A stretch of DNA of 64,000 nt from Megalobrama amblycephala. Its lineage: Eukaryota; Chordata; Actinopteri; Cypriniformes; Xenocyprididae. The position numbers and the translations under genes are program-made. Shown in pieces: positions 1 to 11,046 of the stretch (its first letter is position 1; every line of letters starts with the position of its first letter). The stretch is from positions 3,826,896-3,890,895 of the forward strand of contig NC_063051.1 in assembly GCF_018812025.1 (NCBI RefSeq), read 5' to 3'. A model generated the notes under the pieces. It saw only the letters and a list, made by a program, of their open reading frames with translations, ran no database searches and was not told where the DNA came from.

Positions 1-581
1 ATCTAGCAAAAAAATCGGTCATTTTCTAAAAAAAATTGAAATATATATGCTTTATAAACACAAATGATCGCCTTGCAAGTGCTTCCGCTTTCCGTATTCT
101 TCAAAAAGCTTACGCTGTATGTCCTACGCCTTCCCTATTCAACTTACGGAACAATCGCGGCACCAGTTCTGTTTTTTCCGTAAGTAGAATAGGGAAGGCG
201 TAGGACATGCAGCGTAAGCTTTTTGAAGAATACGGAAGGCGGAATGGCGAAGCACTTGCAAGGCGATCATTTGTGTTTATAAAGCTTATACAGTTGCATT
301 TTTTTTTTTTTTAAGAAAATGAAATCTTAAAAATCGTTTCACTAGATAAGACCCTTATTCCTCGTCTGGTATCGTTTAAAGCCCTTTGAAGCTGCACTAA
401 AACTAATTTTGACCTTCAACTGTTTGGAGACCATTGAAGTCCAGTATAAGGAGAATAATCCTGGAATGTTTTCATCAAAAACCTTAATTTCTTTTCGACT
501 GAAGAAAGATATGAACATCATGGATGACATGGGGGTCAGTAAATTATCAGGATATTTTTAATTCAGAAGTGAACTAATCCT
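1..581. repeat. TTAA-flanked palindromic MITE, cut by window edge
   Basis: The right part of a foldback element. Two long inverted arms (about 47-155 and 178-288) are separated by a spacer of about 20 bp. The right end reads CTAATCCT followed by TTAA (582-585). The same family recurs complete at 32477-34124, where the left end AGGATTAG is also preceded by TTAA. The left terminus lies before base 1. TTAA duplication suggests a Kolobok- or piggyBac-type mobilising transposase, but no transposase is present. Open frames inside it are not genes. Confidence 0.8.
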
Positions 582-1080
582 TTAACATTTTGAGCAATTT
601 CATGAAAACATTGTGCTTACTGAAATTGTAACTTTTTTGTCTTGTTTTGTGCTGTAATGTTTTCAACAGTCTGTCTTTTTTATATCTAATGTCATAAACT
701 ACATGCTGAGACAAGCGAACAAATGAGACATGCAGCTAAACAAATAACAGATAGCAAGGCCCAGCATGTTTTAAACAAATCAATTTGTACTTCTTGCTAC
801 TGTGCATATCCAAAATAGATATCTGGTGAAGTACATGAACTGTTACTGGGAAATCTGTTTTCCCAATAACTGTTAACAGAGCTAGCATGCTAAGTTTGCT
901 AGTTTTTAATGTAATGTTTTAATCATCTTAATTAGGGGGTTTTCTCAGCAAATATTAGTATATGTGATTCATTTTATTAAACAATAAGCATATTTTGCAT
1001 TTAATTCTATTATAATATTAAACTGATTGACAGTTTGAGTATTTCTGTTGCAAATTTTAACATTAACCACCATTGTTTAA
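582..1080. other. AT-rich spacer without recognised feature
   Basis: About 500 bp between two transposons. No exon, RNA gene or repeat structure was seen. Confidence 0.6.
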
Positions 1081-2052
1081 AGATGCCCTAGATTCAAAAA
1101 TTGAATTTACCTCAGCATAGTTAAATAACAAGAGTTCAGTACATGGAAAAGACATACATTGAGTCTGAAACTCCATTGTTTTCCCCTTCCTATATAAATC
1201 TCATTTGTTTAAACAACCTCCGAAGAACAGGCGAATCTCAACATAACACCGACTGTTACGTAACAGTCGGGGTGAACGCCCCAATATTTGCATATATGCC
1301 AGCCCATGTTCCCAACATTATAAAAGGCATTAGACAAGGGCAGCCAGTTAACGTCTGGATCTGTGCACAGCTGAATCATCAGACTAGGTAAGCAAGCAAG
1401 AACAATAGCAAAAAATGGCAGATGGAGCAATAATAACTGACATGATCCATGATAACATGATATTTTTTGTGATATTTGTAAATTGTCTTTCTAAATGTTT
1501 CGTTTGCATGTTGCTAATGTACTGTTAAATGTGGTTAAAGTTACCATCGTTTCTTACTGTATTCACGGAGACAAGAGCCGTCGCTATTTTCATTTTTAAA
1601 CACTTGCAGTCTGTATAATGCATAAACACAACTTCATTCTTTATAAATCTCTCCAACAGTGTAGCATTAGCCGTTAGCCACGGAGGACAGCCTCAAATTC
1701 ACTCAGAATAAAACGTTAACATCCAAATAAATACTTTACTCACATAATTCGAAGCATGCATACAGCATGCATGACGAACATCTTGTAAAGATCCATTTGA
1801 GGGTTATATTAGCTGTGTGAACTTTGTAAATGCGCTGTAATATAGTCGACAGCTCATGTGGCAGGGAGCACGCGAACTAAAGGGGCGGCGCTGCCTAAAT
1901 CAGTGCATTGTTAATGATGCCCCAAAATAGGCAGTTATTTTTAAAATTTATAGTTAAAATCTATGGGGTATTTTGGCTGAAACTTCACAGACACATTCAG
2001 GAGACACCTTAGACTTATATTACATCTTGTGAAAAAGCATTCTTGGGCACCT
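1081..2052 (-). repeat. TTAA-flanked non-autonomous DNA transposon (AGGTGCCC family), copy 1
   Basis: The left end AGATGCCCTAGA is preceded by TTAA (1077-1080). The right end GGGCACCT is followed by TTAA (2053-2056). It is an inverted copy of the element at 25042-25972, and most of the length can be matched by eye. Both copies carry a near-central palindrome with the core GTTACGTAAC (about 1250-1272 here). No transposase frame is present. The TTAA duplication and AGG ends fit a Kolobok-like element, which is an inference. Confidence 0.85.
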
Positions 2053-2056
2053 TTAA

Positions 2057-2320
2057 AGGTGCAGTAGGTGTTCTGGAAAAATGCTAACTTTAGCCTTCTA
2101 GCATTGAAAATGTGTGTCCCACCCTCCCTGCAAATTGCACTCCAAAGCCACACCTCCTCATAAACACATGAACAATGCCAGACCAGAAGCGAGAAACATT
2201 ATTGGATTACATCATTCACCGATGAGAAAAATTTCCAGTAGAGCGAGTATCAGTACTACAATAACAAACGTAAGCAACTTTTTAAAAACAGAATTAGATG
2301 CAGTAAATTGATTTATTGGA
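2057..2320. repeat. Truncated TTAA MITE (AGGTGCAG end) abutting copy 1
   Basis: The sequence begins AGGTGCAGTAGGTG immediately after the TTAA at 2053-2056, which it shares with the preceding element. The same end type occurs at 13951 and 60309. No matching right end was found, so the element is truncated or degraded and its end coordinate is approximate. Confidence 0.55.
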
Positions 2321-2469
2321 CATTTCTAAAGTGACAGCTTTGAGCACACAATAAACAACATCACTGTCTTTATAACCAGAAAAAGTGATAATATTTCAGC
2401 AAAAATACAATGTAAACATTGTCAGAATATCAAGCGAAGGAACAACACATCTTTCGTGAATCATCTAAA

Positions 2470-2815
2470 CCAGCATATGCTGGTAAGGTAGGTTTTGAAG
2501 CTGGGATGCTGGTTTGAGCTGGTTTATGCTGGTTCTATGATGGTCCTTTGCTGGTCCATGCTGGGGCCCGTTTCAATAAGGAGGTTCAACCAACTCTGAG
2601 TTAAAACTTGAACTCTGAGTTGACTTACCCTGAAACGGAAAACCCAGAGTTTCCCTTATTTCAGGGTTAACATACTCAGAGATTTCACTTAACCTCCTTT
2701 CTGAAACGAGCCCCTGGTCCTGGACCAGCTTAGGACCAACACTTGACCAGCATAGGACCAGCATATGACCAGCTCAAACCAGCATCCCAGCTTCAAAACC
2801 TACCTAGCATATGCT
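2470..2815. repeat. CCAGCATATGCTGG inverted-repeat element, interrupted
   Basis: The left arm (2470-2560) and right arm (about 2716-2815) are inverted copies built of repeated GCTGG/CCAGC motifs. They share a block around GGTTTTGAAGCTGGGATGCT. A second element at 2564-2714 sits in the middle, so this is a nested pair. Confidence 0.75.
2564..2714. repeat. Nested GGGCCCGTTTCA MITE
   Basis: The left end GGGCCCGTTTCA is mirrored by TGAAACGAGCCC at the right end. Inner inverted segments carry AACTCTGAGTT-like motifs. It splits the surrounding CCAGC element, and CTG stands on both outer sides, compatible with a 3-bp target duplication as in PIF/Harbinger elements. The superfamily is an inference. 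Confidence 0.65.
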
Positions 2816-4667
2816 ATTTTTTCAACAGGGAGGACAGCATGCACAACACCTGCAGGAATGCTGATGGTATTTTCATTGGAGGAGGAAACAAAATGTTTTA
2901 CTCATTGTTTGTAGCAAGACTTGGAAACAGTAGTTGAAACTTCTGGTGGTGGTGGCCTTACGAATCCATGCACCAAAGGTGTGGATGTTGTAATTTGCTT
3001 GTAACTTTGAAAACATAAAAATAGTTCTCAATTAGACACTGGGTGCTTCTGATGTTGGGCTAATTAGTAAAGGTACGCATAACCTGATTTTGCTGAGTTC
3101 AACATGTTCCTGGTCAACATTTTTGTTGATCCTGGGACAACATTCAAATCAACCAATCAGATTTGAGGGACAAGTTTACAGATTATGTCAAGTTTAGGCC
3201 TAAAATCATGAACTGGTGCTTCTACATCAGCGTTATTCATCTGTCATTTAGGGTTAAGGAATAGGGTTAAGACTAAATTTTCAGACTGGAATGTTGTTCC
3301 AGGATCAACAAAATATGTTGACCCAGGAATGCATCTCAGCAATATCAGGACGTGCGGTAGGTACACAAACTGCATAAGCTACATTATGCGTTACTATCAA
3401 AACTCATCAAAATCTATTCATGCCATGTACCTACCTGTCCAAAAGAAATACTGCAACCACGGCATCATCTTTTATATATGATTTAATTAAATTAATAATG
3501 ATCCTTTAATATATTTATTTTTTGTATATTCTTATGAATGCATTAATATATCATAAAATATAACAAAAAACAGTGTGCTTGAGAGTAACACTAAAATCAG
3601 CATAGTGAAGTGAACAAACTGATGCAGGTAATAATCAAGCTTAAAGCCAATTTTTTTTTAAATTCATGTGCCCTTGCAATCTTTACTCATAACTTCCCCT
3701 CCCTCTTGCAACAACATCTCTTCTCTGATGACGTGCGTACTGGTGCGAGGGCAGGACAACCTGTCACTCACATGAGATGAGCAATAGCAAACCACAACCA
3801 TACAACCATCCAATCAATTCCTGATGAACAAAATCAACATTGTTCTTGTTGGAAGAACCGTTTCACTCAGATATACATCACAATTGTGAATAAAAGACAA
3901 GATTGCAACTTCGGTGCCATGCTGACTTTAACAGCATAAAGGTAACTTATTCTTATATTAAAGATATAACAGATTTGAGTGCAAAAGGTTGATCAGATCT
4001 TGATCAGGCTTATCTGTATTTATGCAAAAAGTAAAAAAGAAAAAAAAGAGGATTCTTAAAAATTCTGTCATCTTCATGTCATCCAAACCTTTATGAATTT
4101 CTTTTTTCTGAGAAACAAAAAACAAATATTTTGATAAATGTTTTTCCATACAATGGAAGTCAGTGGTCACCAAAACATTCTTCCAGAAATCATATTCTGA
4201 GTTCCACAGAGAAAGGAAGTCATACAGGTTTAGAATGTCTTTAAAGGTTGATGAGAACATGCTGCTCACCGGTGTCTTTGTTGTTCATCGGCCTTGACTC
4301 CTTTTTGCTTAAAACCCATAGCTGAGGTTTCCATTGAGCACAAACACATCTAAGACTTGAACAGAATGCACACCATCCACACATCATCCACTCTCTTAGT
4401 GTGTACTGTATATGATTTAAATGTTTGAATGATTAGAATGTTTCCATTAATTAATGGGAAATATATAATGCTTTTAAACAATTAGCTCTTGCACAATGTA
4501 TTAAAATCTAGTGTGTAATAGAGGACGTTCATTTCTTCAAGTCATCAAATCAATCACAGATAATGGGATTGTGTAATTTATTGAGCAAGGATAACAATAA
4601 AACAAAGATCACAAATGTCACTTATCTATTTGTGACATGAACAATTTCTGGTTAGAGCACTTTTTTT
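2816..4667. other. Intergenic, one MITE, otherwise nothing recognised
   Basis: Apart from the inverted-repeat element at 3092-3340, the stretch is AT-rich. No open frame with coding character was seen. The 103-aa minus-strand frame at 3958-4269 resembles no known family. Confidence 0.5.
3092..3340. repeat. Inverted-repeat MITE (GCTGAG...CTCAGC)
   Basis: The left arm has GCTGAGTTCAACATGTTCCT. The right arm carries its approximate reverse complement, ending GCATCTCAGC. Both arms contain GTTGATCCTGG-type blocks in opposite orientation. No coding capacity. Confidence 0.65.
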
Positions 4668-4944
4668 GGTTACACTTTATTTTACAGTATGTGTACTTAT
4701 TACCTAGTTATTACTCAGTTATTGTAATTGCTGTAAGTACGTAGTATCTATATGCAGAACAGGACTGTAAAATAATGTGGTACCCTTTATTTTACAAACC
4801 TGTTCCACATGTAGAGTCTATGTCTTATTATAATGATTACAATAACTGTGTAATAAGGTAACCCTGAACCTACCCTTAGATCTAACCTTAACCCAAGAAC
4901 GCTTTGAGTATGTAAGTGCACGTACTGTAAAATAAAGTGCAACC
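4668..4944. repeat. MITE with GGTTACACTTTATTTTACAGT ends
   Basis: The terminal inverted repeats are GGTTACACTTTATTTTAC at the left and GTAAAATAAAGTGCAACC at the right. A second, internal inverted copy of the same motif lies at about 4766-4800. The ends resemble those of the elements at 49893 and 61345 (GGT-ACTTTA), suggesting related families. Confidence 0.7.
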
Positions 4945-7900
4945 AAATATCTAGCTCACTTTTTGTAATATAAGTAGATTATATGTAAAGTATACAGTCA
5001 TAGTTAAACCTCAAAGACCTACAGTACCGATGCATGATCAGAGCAGAGCAAATGGTTAATTCCATTACTTATACTCCATGTCTGCCCTTCCAGACACACA
5101 CACACACACACAAAACACTCATCTTCCAAGGACCCTGATTTGGTTTCTGTGCTTATCACCATAGCAACCTAGCTTTGACGCTGAATATGTTGGATGGCCA
5201 ACAGAATTCTTTAGAAAATCATGTTGCTGTATCAATTGATTTCAAATTTGTGCAGAAAACATATATTTGATCTATTGTGAGTTTGTGCTGAGGAGAAATG
5301 AACCGTCACCACTGGGAATCAAAATGCCAGCTAACTTTCAACACTAACCGGAACTGACAAATCACAAGGTAATCGTCTTATAGGCAAACCAAAATATGCG
5401 AAATTACATTCAAACACATTTAAAGCAAAATATTTTGTGTTAGTATTCCACAGAAAAGAAATAGCGCTCTTTAGTGGCCTTTTGATCTGGTTTGCGGGTC
5501 TGGTGTGAGTGCTGTGCTAAGGTAGGTAGTGCTGTAAGAAACAACATTATTAAACATTTACAGTCTGCAGAGAGACCAGCTGCATTTCACAGACAGGACA
5601 GAGGCACTTGAAACCGAGAAATCTCTCAATGTCCGTCATATGTTGCTTTCAGCCATTCACCCTTTATTCATTCCTTCCCCTTGGTGCATTTCATCTACAC
5701 TTAGGATGACGCAGTTCAGCGAGCCTTTCTGACTGGATCTCCACATTCAGAGCCATGCCTGAAAATGCATCATTAAAGTCATATTATCAGAAAAAACATG
5801 TCTGAATTTTATATCTGAACTCATAAAATGATCATCTGAAGCTGTTCTCAGATCATTCAGGTCTAAGAGTCGTTTATGCAACGTTAATGTTAACATTCAG
5901 TCTATGAAAGATGAGTCTTCTGCTGTGATGGAGAATGTGCCACTCTTCATGGCACTGGACGTAACTGGGGCATCTGTGTTGTGGTAACCATGACAACATG
6001 AGAGTTTGTCATCTACAGTGGCAAAGCTCTGAGGGGATTGAGCTCATGATTCTGAGTCTGTACCACACACCCGCCCACACAAACACACACGTATGTGCAC
6101 ATGCAACATACTACAGTTCTGGTTTAAGCCACGGTAAAAGCATGTGATACTTATGGGCTGTTATTCAGAAAGGCTGTTCGAATCTCACCACATGGGTCCT
6201 TTAGAAGGCCGTTTTCAAGAAGACTGTCCCTAGAATAAGTTTCACTTATATGCAAGGTAATATCAGTTTATTCTTTTCTACTATTCTCATTCTACTAGTC
6301 TACTAGAGAGAAGAAGGACTCTCTTTCAGGCCTCTAATTCTTTATCACTTCATTGCAAATGCGGCTCCCTCCCAAACGATTTTTATTCACAAAACTGTGA
6401 TAGAGGCGGTTTGTTCCCAGCAAGCCGAGGCTTGTTAGTTGGTACGTTTCGCTCTCTCCTCTGCGCTCTGTCATGATGCTTGTAGAAAAACGAGACTAGA
6501 CAATCGTTGTCAAGGTAACCAATCATCTTTAAAGAACTCATAATGCAAATAGCATTTGAAAACTTGGGTCAATGATGTTGGAGTTAGCTGAGACCTGAAC
6601 CTGCTATTTATAGATGTCACCAAAATATTGGTTTGGACTGAATTAAATGTTCAAAACATAATCTAAAATCGAGATATTAGCCTCTAAGTGCCATCTGAAA
6701 TTTTCTTCTAAATTGAGCATTTTTATCAAGCTTGTATGTTTAGGTTCAGCAATTTCAGTTTAATGGCAATTAATAGGTCCTTTTCATTGCCCTTTCATTG
6801 TCCTTTTCATTGTTGATTAATGTGCACTGCCTCTTTTGAAACAGATAGAGAGATAATAGATAGATGATAAATAAACTGGGGGGGGGGGGGGGGGATCATG
6901 AATAGGAAGTGTGATGCAAGAATGAGATTCAAACTTAATCCACACAAAGCTTGTAAGCTCAAAACCTCAAACTAACCTTTTAAGCAACTTCTTTCCATTC
7001 AAAGTTTGTTATTTCTCCAGGCTGACATTCACTTTTTTACGCTGTCGCGCTATGCTAAGTGACAGTCCAGATGATTAAATTAAACAAATGTCATAATTAG
7101 CAAAGTGGGGCAGAGACACAGCGAGAGAGAAAGAATGACAGAACGTCAGGTCAAAAAAAGAAAGAACAGGCAATTAAAATCACTATATATTAAAGTCACT
7201 ATTAAATCACAATAAAAATCACTATTATTTTATTAGCCTAGAATATGCTTTTTTTTTTAAAGAGTGGCTTGGAATCTTTAAATATTAAACACTGCTATTT
7301 AATTTTTGGTGAGTTTAATACTGAATGTGCCTTTATGTCTCTCTGTCTCCCTTATTCACACACACATACCGACACAAGGCCGTCTGTGAGGATGGCGTCA
7401 CTAATGAAACAACTTTGGTGCGCCACATCAGAGTCCACCCACGTTGTTGGAATATGGCACAGGTGTCCAGCCCCCAACAGGCTATTCGAACCAGCTGACT
7501 CACAAACACTCCCTCACTGGCTCTGTGTCTGGCATAATCAATTATTCCCAGAGGTAAATCATTATAAATATTTAGCAATCCACAGTCTTTGAAGTTACCA
7601 AACCTGAACATTCACCTGTCAACGTCCAGGTCCAATCATGAGGTAAAAACTGTGATATGTTTAATTAAAAAAAGTTTTTAAAAAATAAATTAATACTTCT
7701 GTTTAGCAAGGAAGCATTAACAGTGACAGTAAAGACTTCTACAGTGTAAAAAATAATATTTTTCAAATAAATGCTGTTCTTTTGAACTTTCTATTCCTCA
7801 AAGAATCCTGAAAACAATGTATCACAGTTTCCACAAATATTACTGTTTTTACAGTAATTTTGATCAAATAAATGCAGCGTTGGTGAGCATAAGAGACTTC

Positions 7901-8540
7901 TTTCAAAGAAAACAAAAAATACTAAATAAAAGCATTTTCAGCAGGCAAAAGCAGGACTTAATCACAAACTCTGTGGAAGCATGCATTACTTAAACATTAT
8001 TAAAACTACTGAAAGCATTGGCACACCCCAGCTATCACCAAATTTATGAAAAAAAAGATAATGGCACTAGTAATTATTTGCCATTTAACACAGGTTTGTT
8101 TTTAATGGTCAAACAACTGAGAATTATAAGAACACTGAGAAAGATTAACACATTATTTATAATAAGTTATGTGTGAAAAGAGCTACAATCATACTAAGCC
8201 AAAAGAGCAGAAACAGATGCCACACACACCACAATTACACCCATGCAGTTACAAAGTTAATTTTAGATAGGCCTACATGCCTTTTTGCAGAAATAACTGT
8301 AATTGTAGGAGGCGTTGTTGAAAAACAAAAAGAGTATTATGCAGCTGTTTCTTTTTGCACTTGGGTCATTCCTGTTATGCGGTACCTTTGAAACTCTGTG
8401 ACTTTTTAAATATGATTATTCTTGTGTTGAATTAAAGAAAGCTTTTCTATAAAATCATACATAAGATTTTCAGAAATATGCTCTGGTCAAACTCAGGCCC
8501 TTAAACTTTATTAAACAGGTATAGCTTGATTTATTTACTA
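4945..8540. other. Intergenic region with simple repeats and one transposon relic
   Basis: No exon was supported. It contains a (CA)n run at about 5092-5112, a run of 17 G at 6878-6894 preceded by a GATA-rich stretch, and a relic of the TTCAAAAGTTTGGGG family at about 7735-7905. The 115-aa frame at 7245-7592 and the frame opposite it look like chance openings. Confidence 0.5.
7735..7905 (-). repeat. Degraded relic of TA-flanked family
   Basis: Internal motifs (TTTTGATCAAATAAATGCAG and a GTGAGCATAAGAGACTTCTTTC block) match the internal parts of the elements at 13088, 27186 and 31058. The termini are missing. Confidence 0.5.
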
Positions 8541-8790
8541 CACAATAGTGACGTGACATGTCAAGTATGGTGTCCCATACTCTAAATTTGTGCTCTGCAT
8601 TTCACCCATCCAAGTGCACACACACAGCAGTGAGTATTGAACACACACTGGGCAGCCATTTTTGCTGCAGCGCCAGGGGAGTGATTGGGGGTTAGGTGCC
8701 TTGCTCAACCACACCTCAGTTGTGGGTAATGAGAGTGGAGGAGAGTGCTGTTCATTCACTCCCCCATGCACTTCAACATGCACTTGAATT
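8541..8790. repeat. Dispersed SINE-like repeat fragment
   Basis: It has a conserved block reading GCATTTCACCCATCCAAGTG, then a CA-rich segment, then GGCAGCCATTTTTGCTGC and a TTGCTCAACCACACCTCAG block. I recognise this as a common dispersed fish repeat from memory and cannot confirm its family here. The tRNA-like end expected for a SINE is not visible, so it is truncated. Confidence 0.4.
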
Positions 8791-8796
8791 TTAACA

Positions 8797-10515
8797 TGGT
8801 GCTATATAATACTAAAAGTGGTTCTTTGGCTCGTAATCAGGAACCACTTTAAGTATAGCACTAAATCTTGGTGCTTCAGTGGTTCTTCAGCAGTTCTTCA
8901 CTGGTCCTTTGGGATGACTGAGGTGCTATATAGCACCGCTACTATATACAGAACATGTTAAGCCCCTGTATGGTTCTTCAGCGGTTCTTCACTGGTTCTT
9001 TGGGATGACTGAGGTGCTATATAGCACCGCTACTATATCAGAACATGTTAAGCCCCTGTATGGTTCTTCAGCGGTTCTTCACTGGTTCTTTGGGATGACT
9101 CAGGTGCTATATAGTACCGCTACTATATCAGAACATGTTAAGCCCCTGTATGGTTCTTCAGCGGTTCTTCACTGGTTCTTTGGGATGACTGAGGTGCTAT
9201 ATAGCACCGCTACTATATACAGAACATGTTAAGCCCCTGTATGGTTCTTCAGCGGTTCTTCACTGGTTCTTTGGGATGACTGAGGTGCTATATAGCACCG
9301 CTACTATATCAGAACATGTTAAGCCCCTGTATGGTTCTTCAGCGGTTCTTCACTGGTCTTTGGGATGACTGAGGTGCTATATAGCACCGCTACTATATAC
9401 AGAACATGTTAAGCCCCTGTATGGTTCTTCAGCGGTTCTTCACTGGTTCTTTGGGATGACTGAGGTGCTATATAGCACCGCTACTATATCAGAACATGTT
9501 AAGCCCCTGTATGGTTCTTCAGCGGTTCTTCACTGGTTCTTTGGGATGACTGAGGTGCTATATAGCACCGCTACTATATACAGAACATGTTAAGCCCCTG
9601 TATGGTTCTTCAGCGGTTCTTCACTGGTTCTTTGGGATGACTGAGGTGCTATATAGCACCGCTACTATATCAGAACATGTTAAGCCCCTGTATGGTTCTT
9701 CAGCGGTTCTTCATTGGTTCTTTGGGATGACTCAGGTGCTATATAGCACCGCTACTATATACAGAACATGTTAAGCCCCTGTATGGTTCTTCAGCGGTTC
9801 TTCACTGGTTCTTTGGGATGACTGAGGTGCTATATAGCACCGCTACTATATCAGAACATGTTAAGCCCCTGTATGGTTCTTCAGCGGTTCTTCACTGGTT
9901 CTTTGGGATGACTGAGGTGCTATATAGCACCGCTACTATATCAGAACATGTTAAGCCCCTGTATGGTTCTTCAGCGGTTCTTCACTGGTTCTTTGGGATG
10001 ACTGAGGTGCTATATAGCACCGCTACAATATACAGAACCAGTTAAGCCCTTGTATGGTTCTTCAGTGGTTCTTTGGGGGGGTTAAGGTGCTGCTGTACAA
10101 AGAGCCTGTTAAACCCCTTTAAAGGTTCTTTACGAGTCAAAGAACCACTGTTGGTGCTGTTTAGCACCATTTTTGTTGAAGAAATGAAATGCGATACGGC
10201 ACCTCTTATGGGTTCTACATAGCATTATTTGACAAAGGTGCTGTAGAGCACCTTTAAAGATATGGTGCTACATAGCACCAAAAGTGGTTCCCCTATGATT
10301 ACAAGCCAAGAACCACTTTTAGTGCTATATAGCACTTTTTTTATATAGCACCACTACTGTATACAGAACCTGTTAAGCCCCTGTATGGTTCTTCAGCGGT
10401 TCTTCAGTGGTTCTTTGGGGTGGTTATGGTGCTATATATCACCACTGCCATACAAAGAACCTGTTAAGCCCTTTTAAAGGTTCCTTACAATCCAAAGAAC
10501 CACTGTTTTACTACT
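8797..10515. repeat. Non-autonomous transposon with an internal 90/91-bp satellite array
   Basis: The outer ends are inverted: AAAAGTGGTTCTTTGG near 8814 and CCAAAGAACCACTGTTTT near 10496-10512. Between about 8930 and 10070 lie about 13 tandem units of 90 or 91 bp. Each has GGTTCTTCAGCGGTTCTTC, then a GTGCTATATAGCAC palindrome, then a GAACATGTTAAGCCCCTGTA block. Degenerate single units and extra palindromes flank the array to 10,500. The unit length is often divisible by three, giving spurious repetitive open frames. Confidence 0.8.
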
Positions 10516-10808
10516 AACCACTAATCTTTTAAAGTGTAATATTTCCAATATAGTTAAGACATGCATGAAACAGAGACATGAAAATGTATTGCAAAGTAGG
10601 AATGACCCAATTAATGGGAGAATATTACTCTTATCGTTTAAACCGCAACTGTTTTCGACCATTTTACCATTTTGAGGACTTGTGTATACTCATAAATAAT
10701 GAATAGGTTAAAACTTTAGGTTTTGATACAAAAAGATTGTATCCCCACTGTTTAATCACCGGGTTTATAGTTGTGTTAAACCAGCATAGCGCAGTTTCAG
10801 CTGCAGCG

Positions 10809-11046
10809 CTAAACCCTATACTGCACCTCTACCTGAGAGAAAGAGAGAGCAAATGAAAGAGAGAGAGAGAGCAAACGAGCGCGCGCTCTAAGTGCAGGTT
10901 TCTGGGTTGGCAGCAGAGCGCGCGAATAGAGCGTGGCACGCGGAATATTGGCCAAAATTACCACGAACTCAAACATCAGGAGACTCTCTGCGATCAAGAA
11001 CGCCACCCTTCATAAACCTATTTCTCCTAAACGCTCAAATTATCCG
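10809..11046 (+). promoter_or_regulatory. camkv: Probable camkv promoter and non-coding first exon
   Basis: A GA-rich then GC-richer stretch (about 10810-10940) contrasts with the AT-rich surroundings. It ends in a strong splice donor, CCG followed by GTAAGT, at 11046/11047. The next acceptor in this strand with a credible coding exon is 27863/27864, 13 nt before the camkv ATG. I infer that this is the 5' untranslated exon and that intron 1 is about 16.8 kb. The exact transcription start is not visible. It could instead be the first exon of another transcript; mRNA data would decide. Confidence 0.45.

Noticed and set aside
1143..1430. Frames on both strands similar to those at 25634-25910
   Set aside because: Shared transposon sequence. 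The similarity is at the DNA level and both strands are open through a palindrome.
7245..7611. 115-aa plus-strand and 92-aa minus-strand frames
   Set aside because: They overlap each other and a CA-rich tract, with no domain and no splice context.
9005..10045. Repetitive 75-aa open frames with 30-residue periods
   Set aside because: They are translations of the 90-bp satellite unit. The frame exists only because the unit length is divisible by three, and 91-bp units break it.
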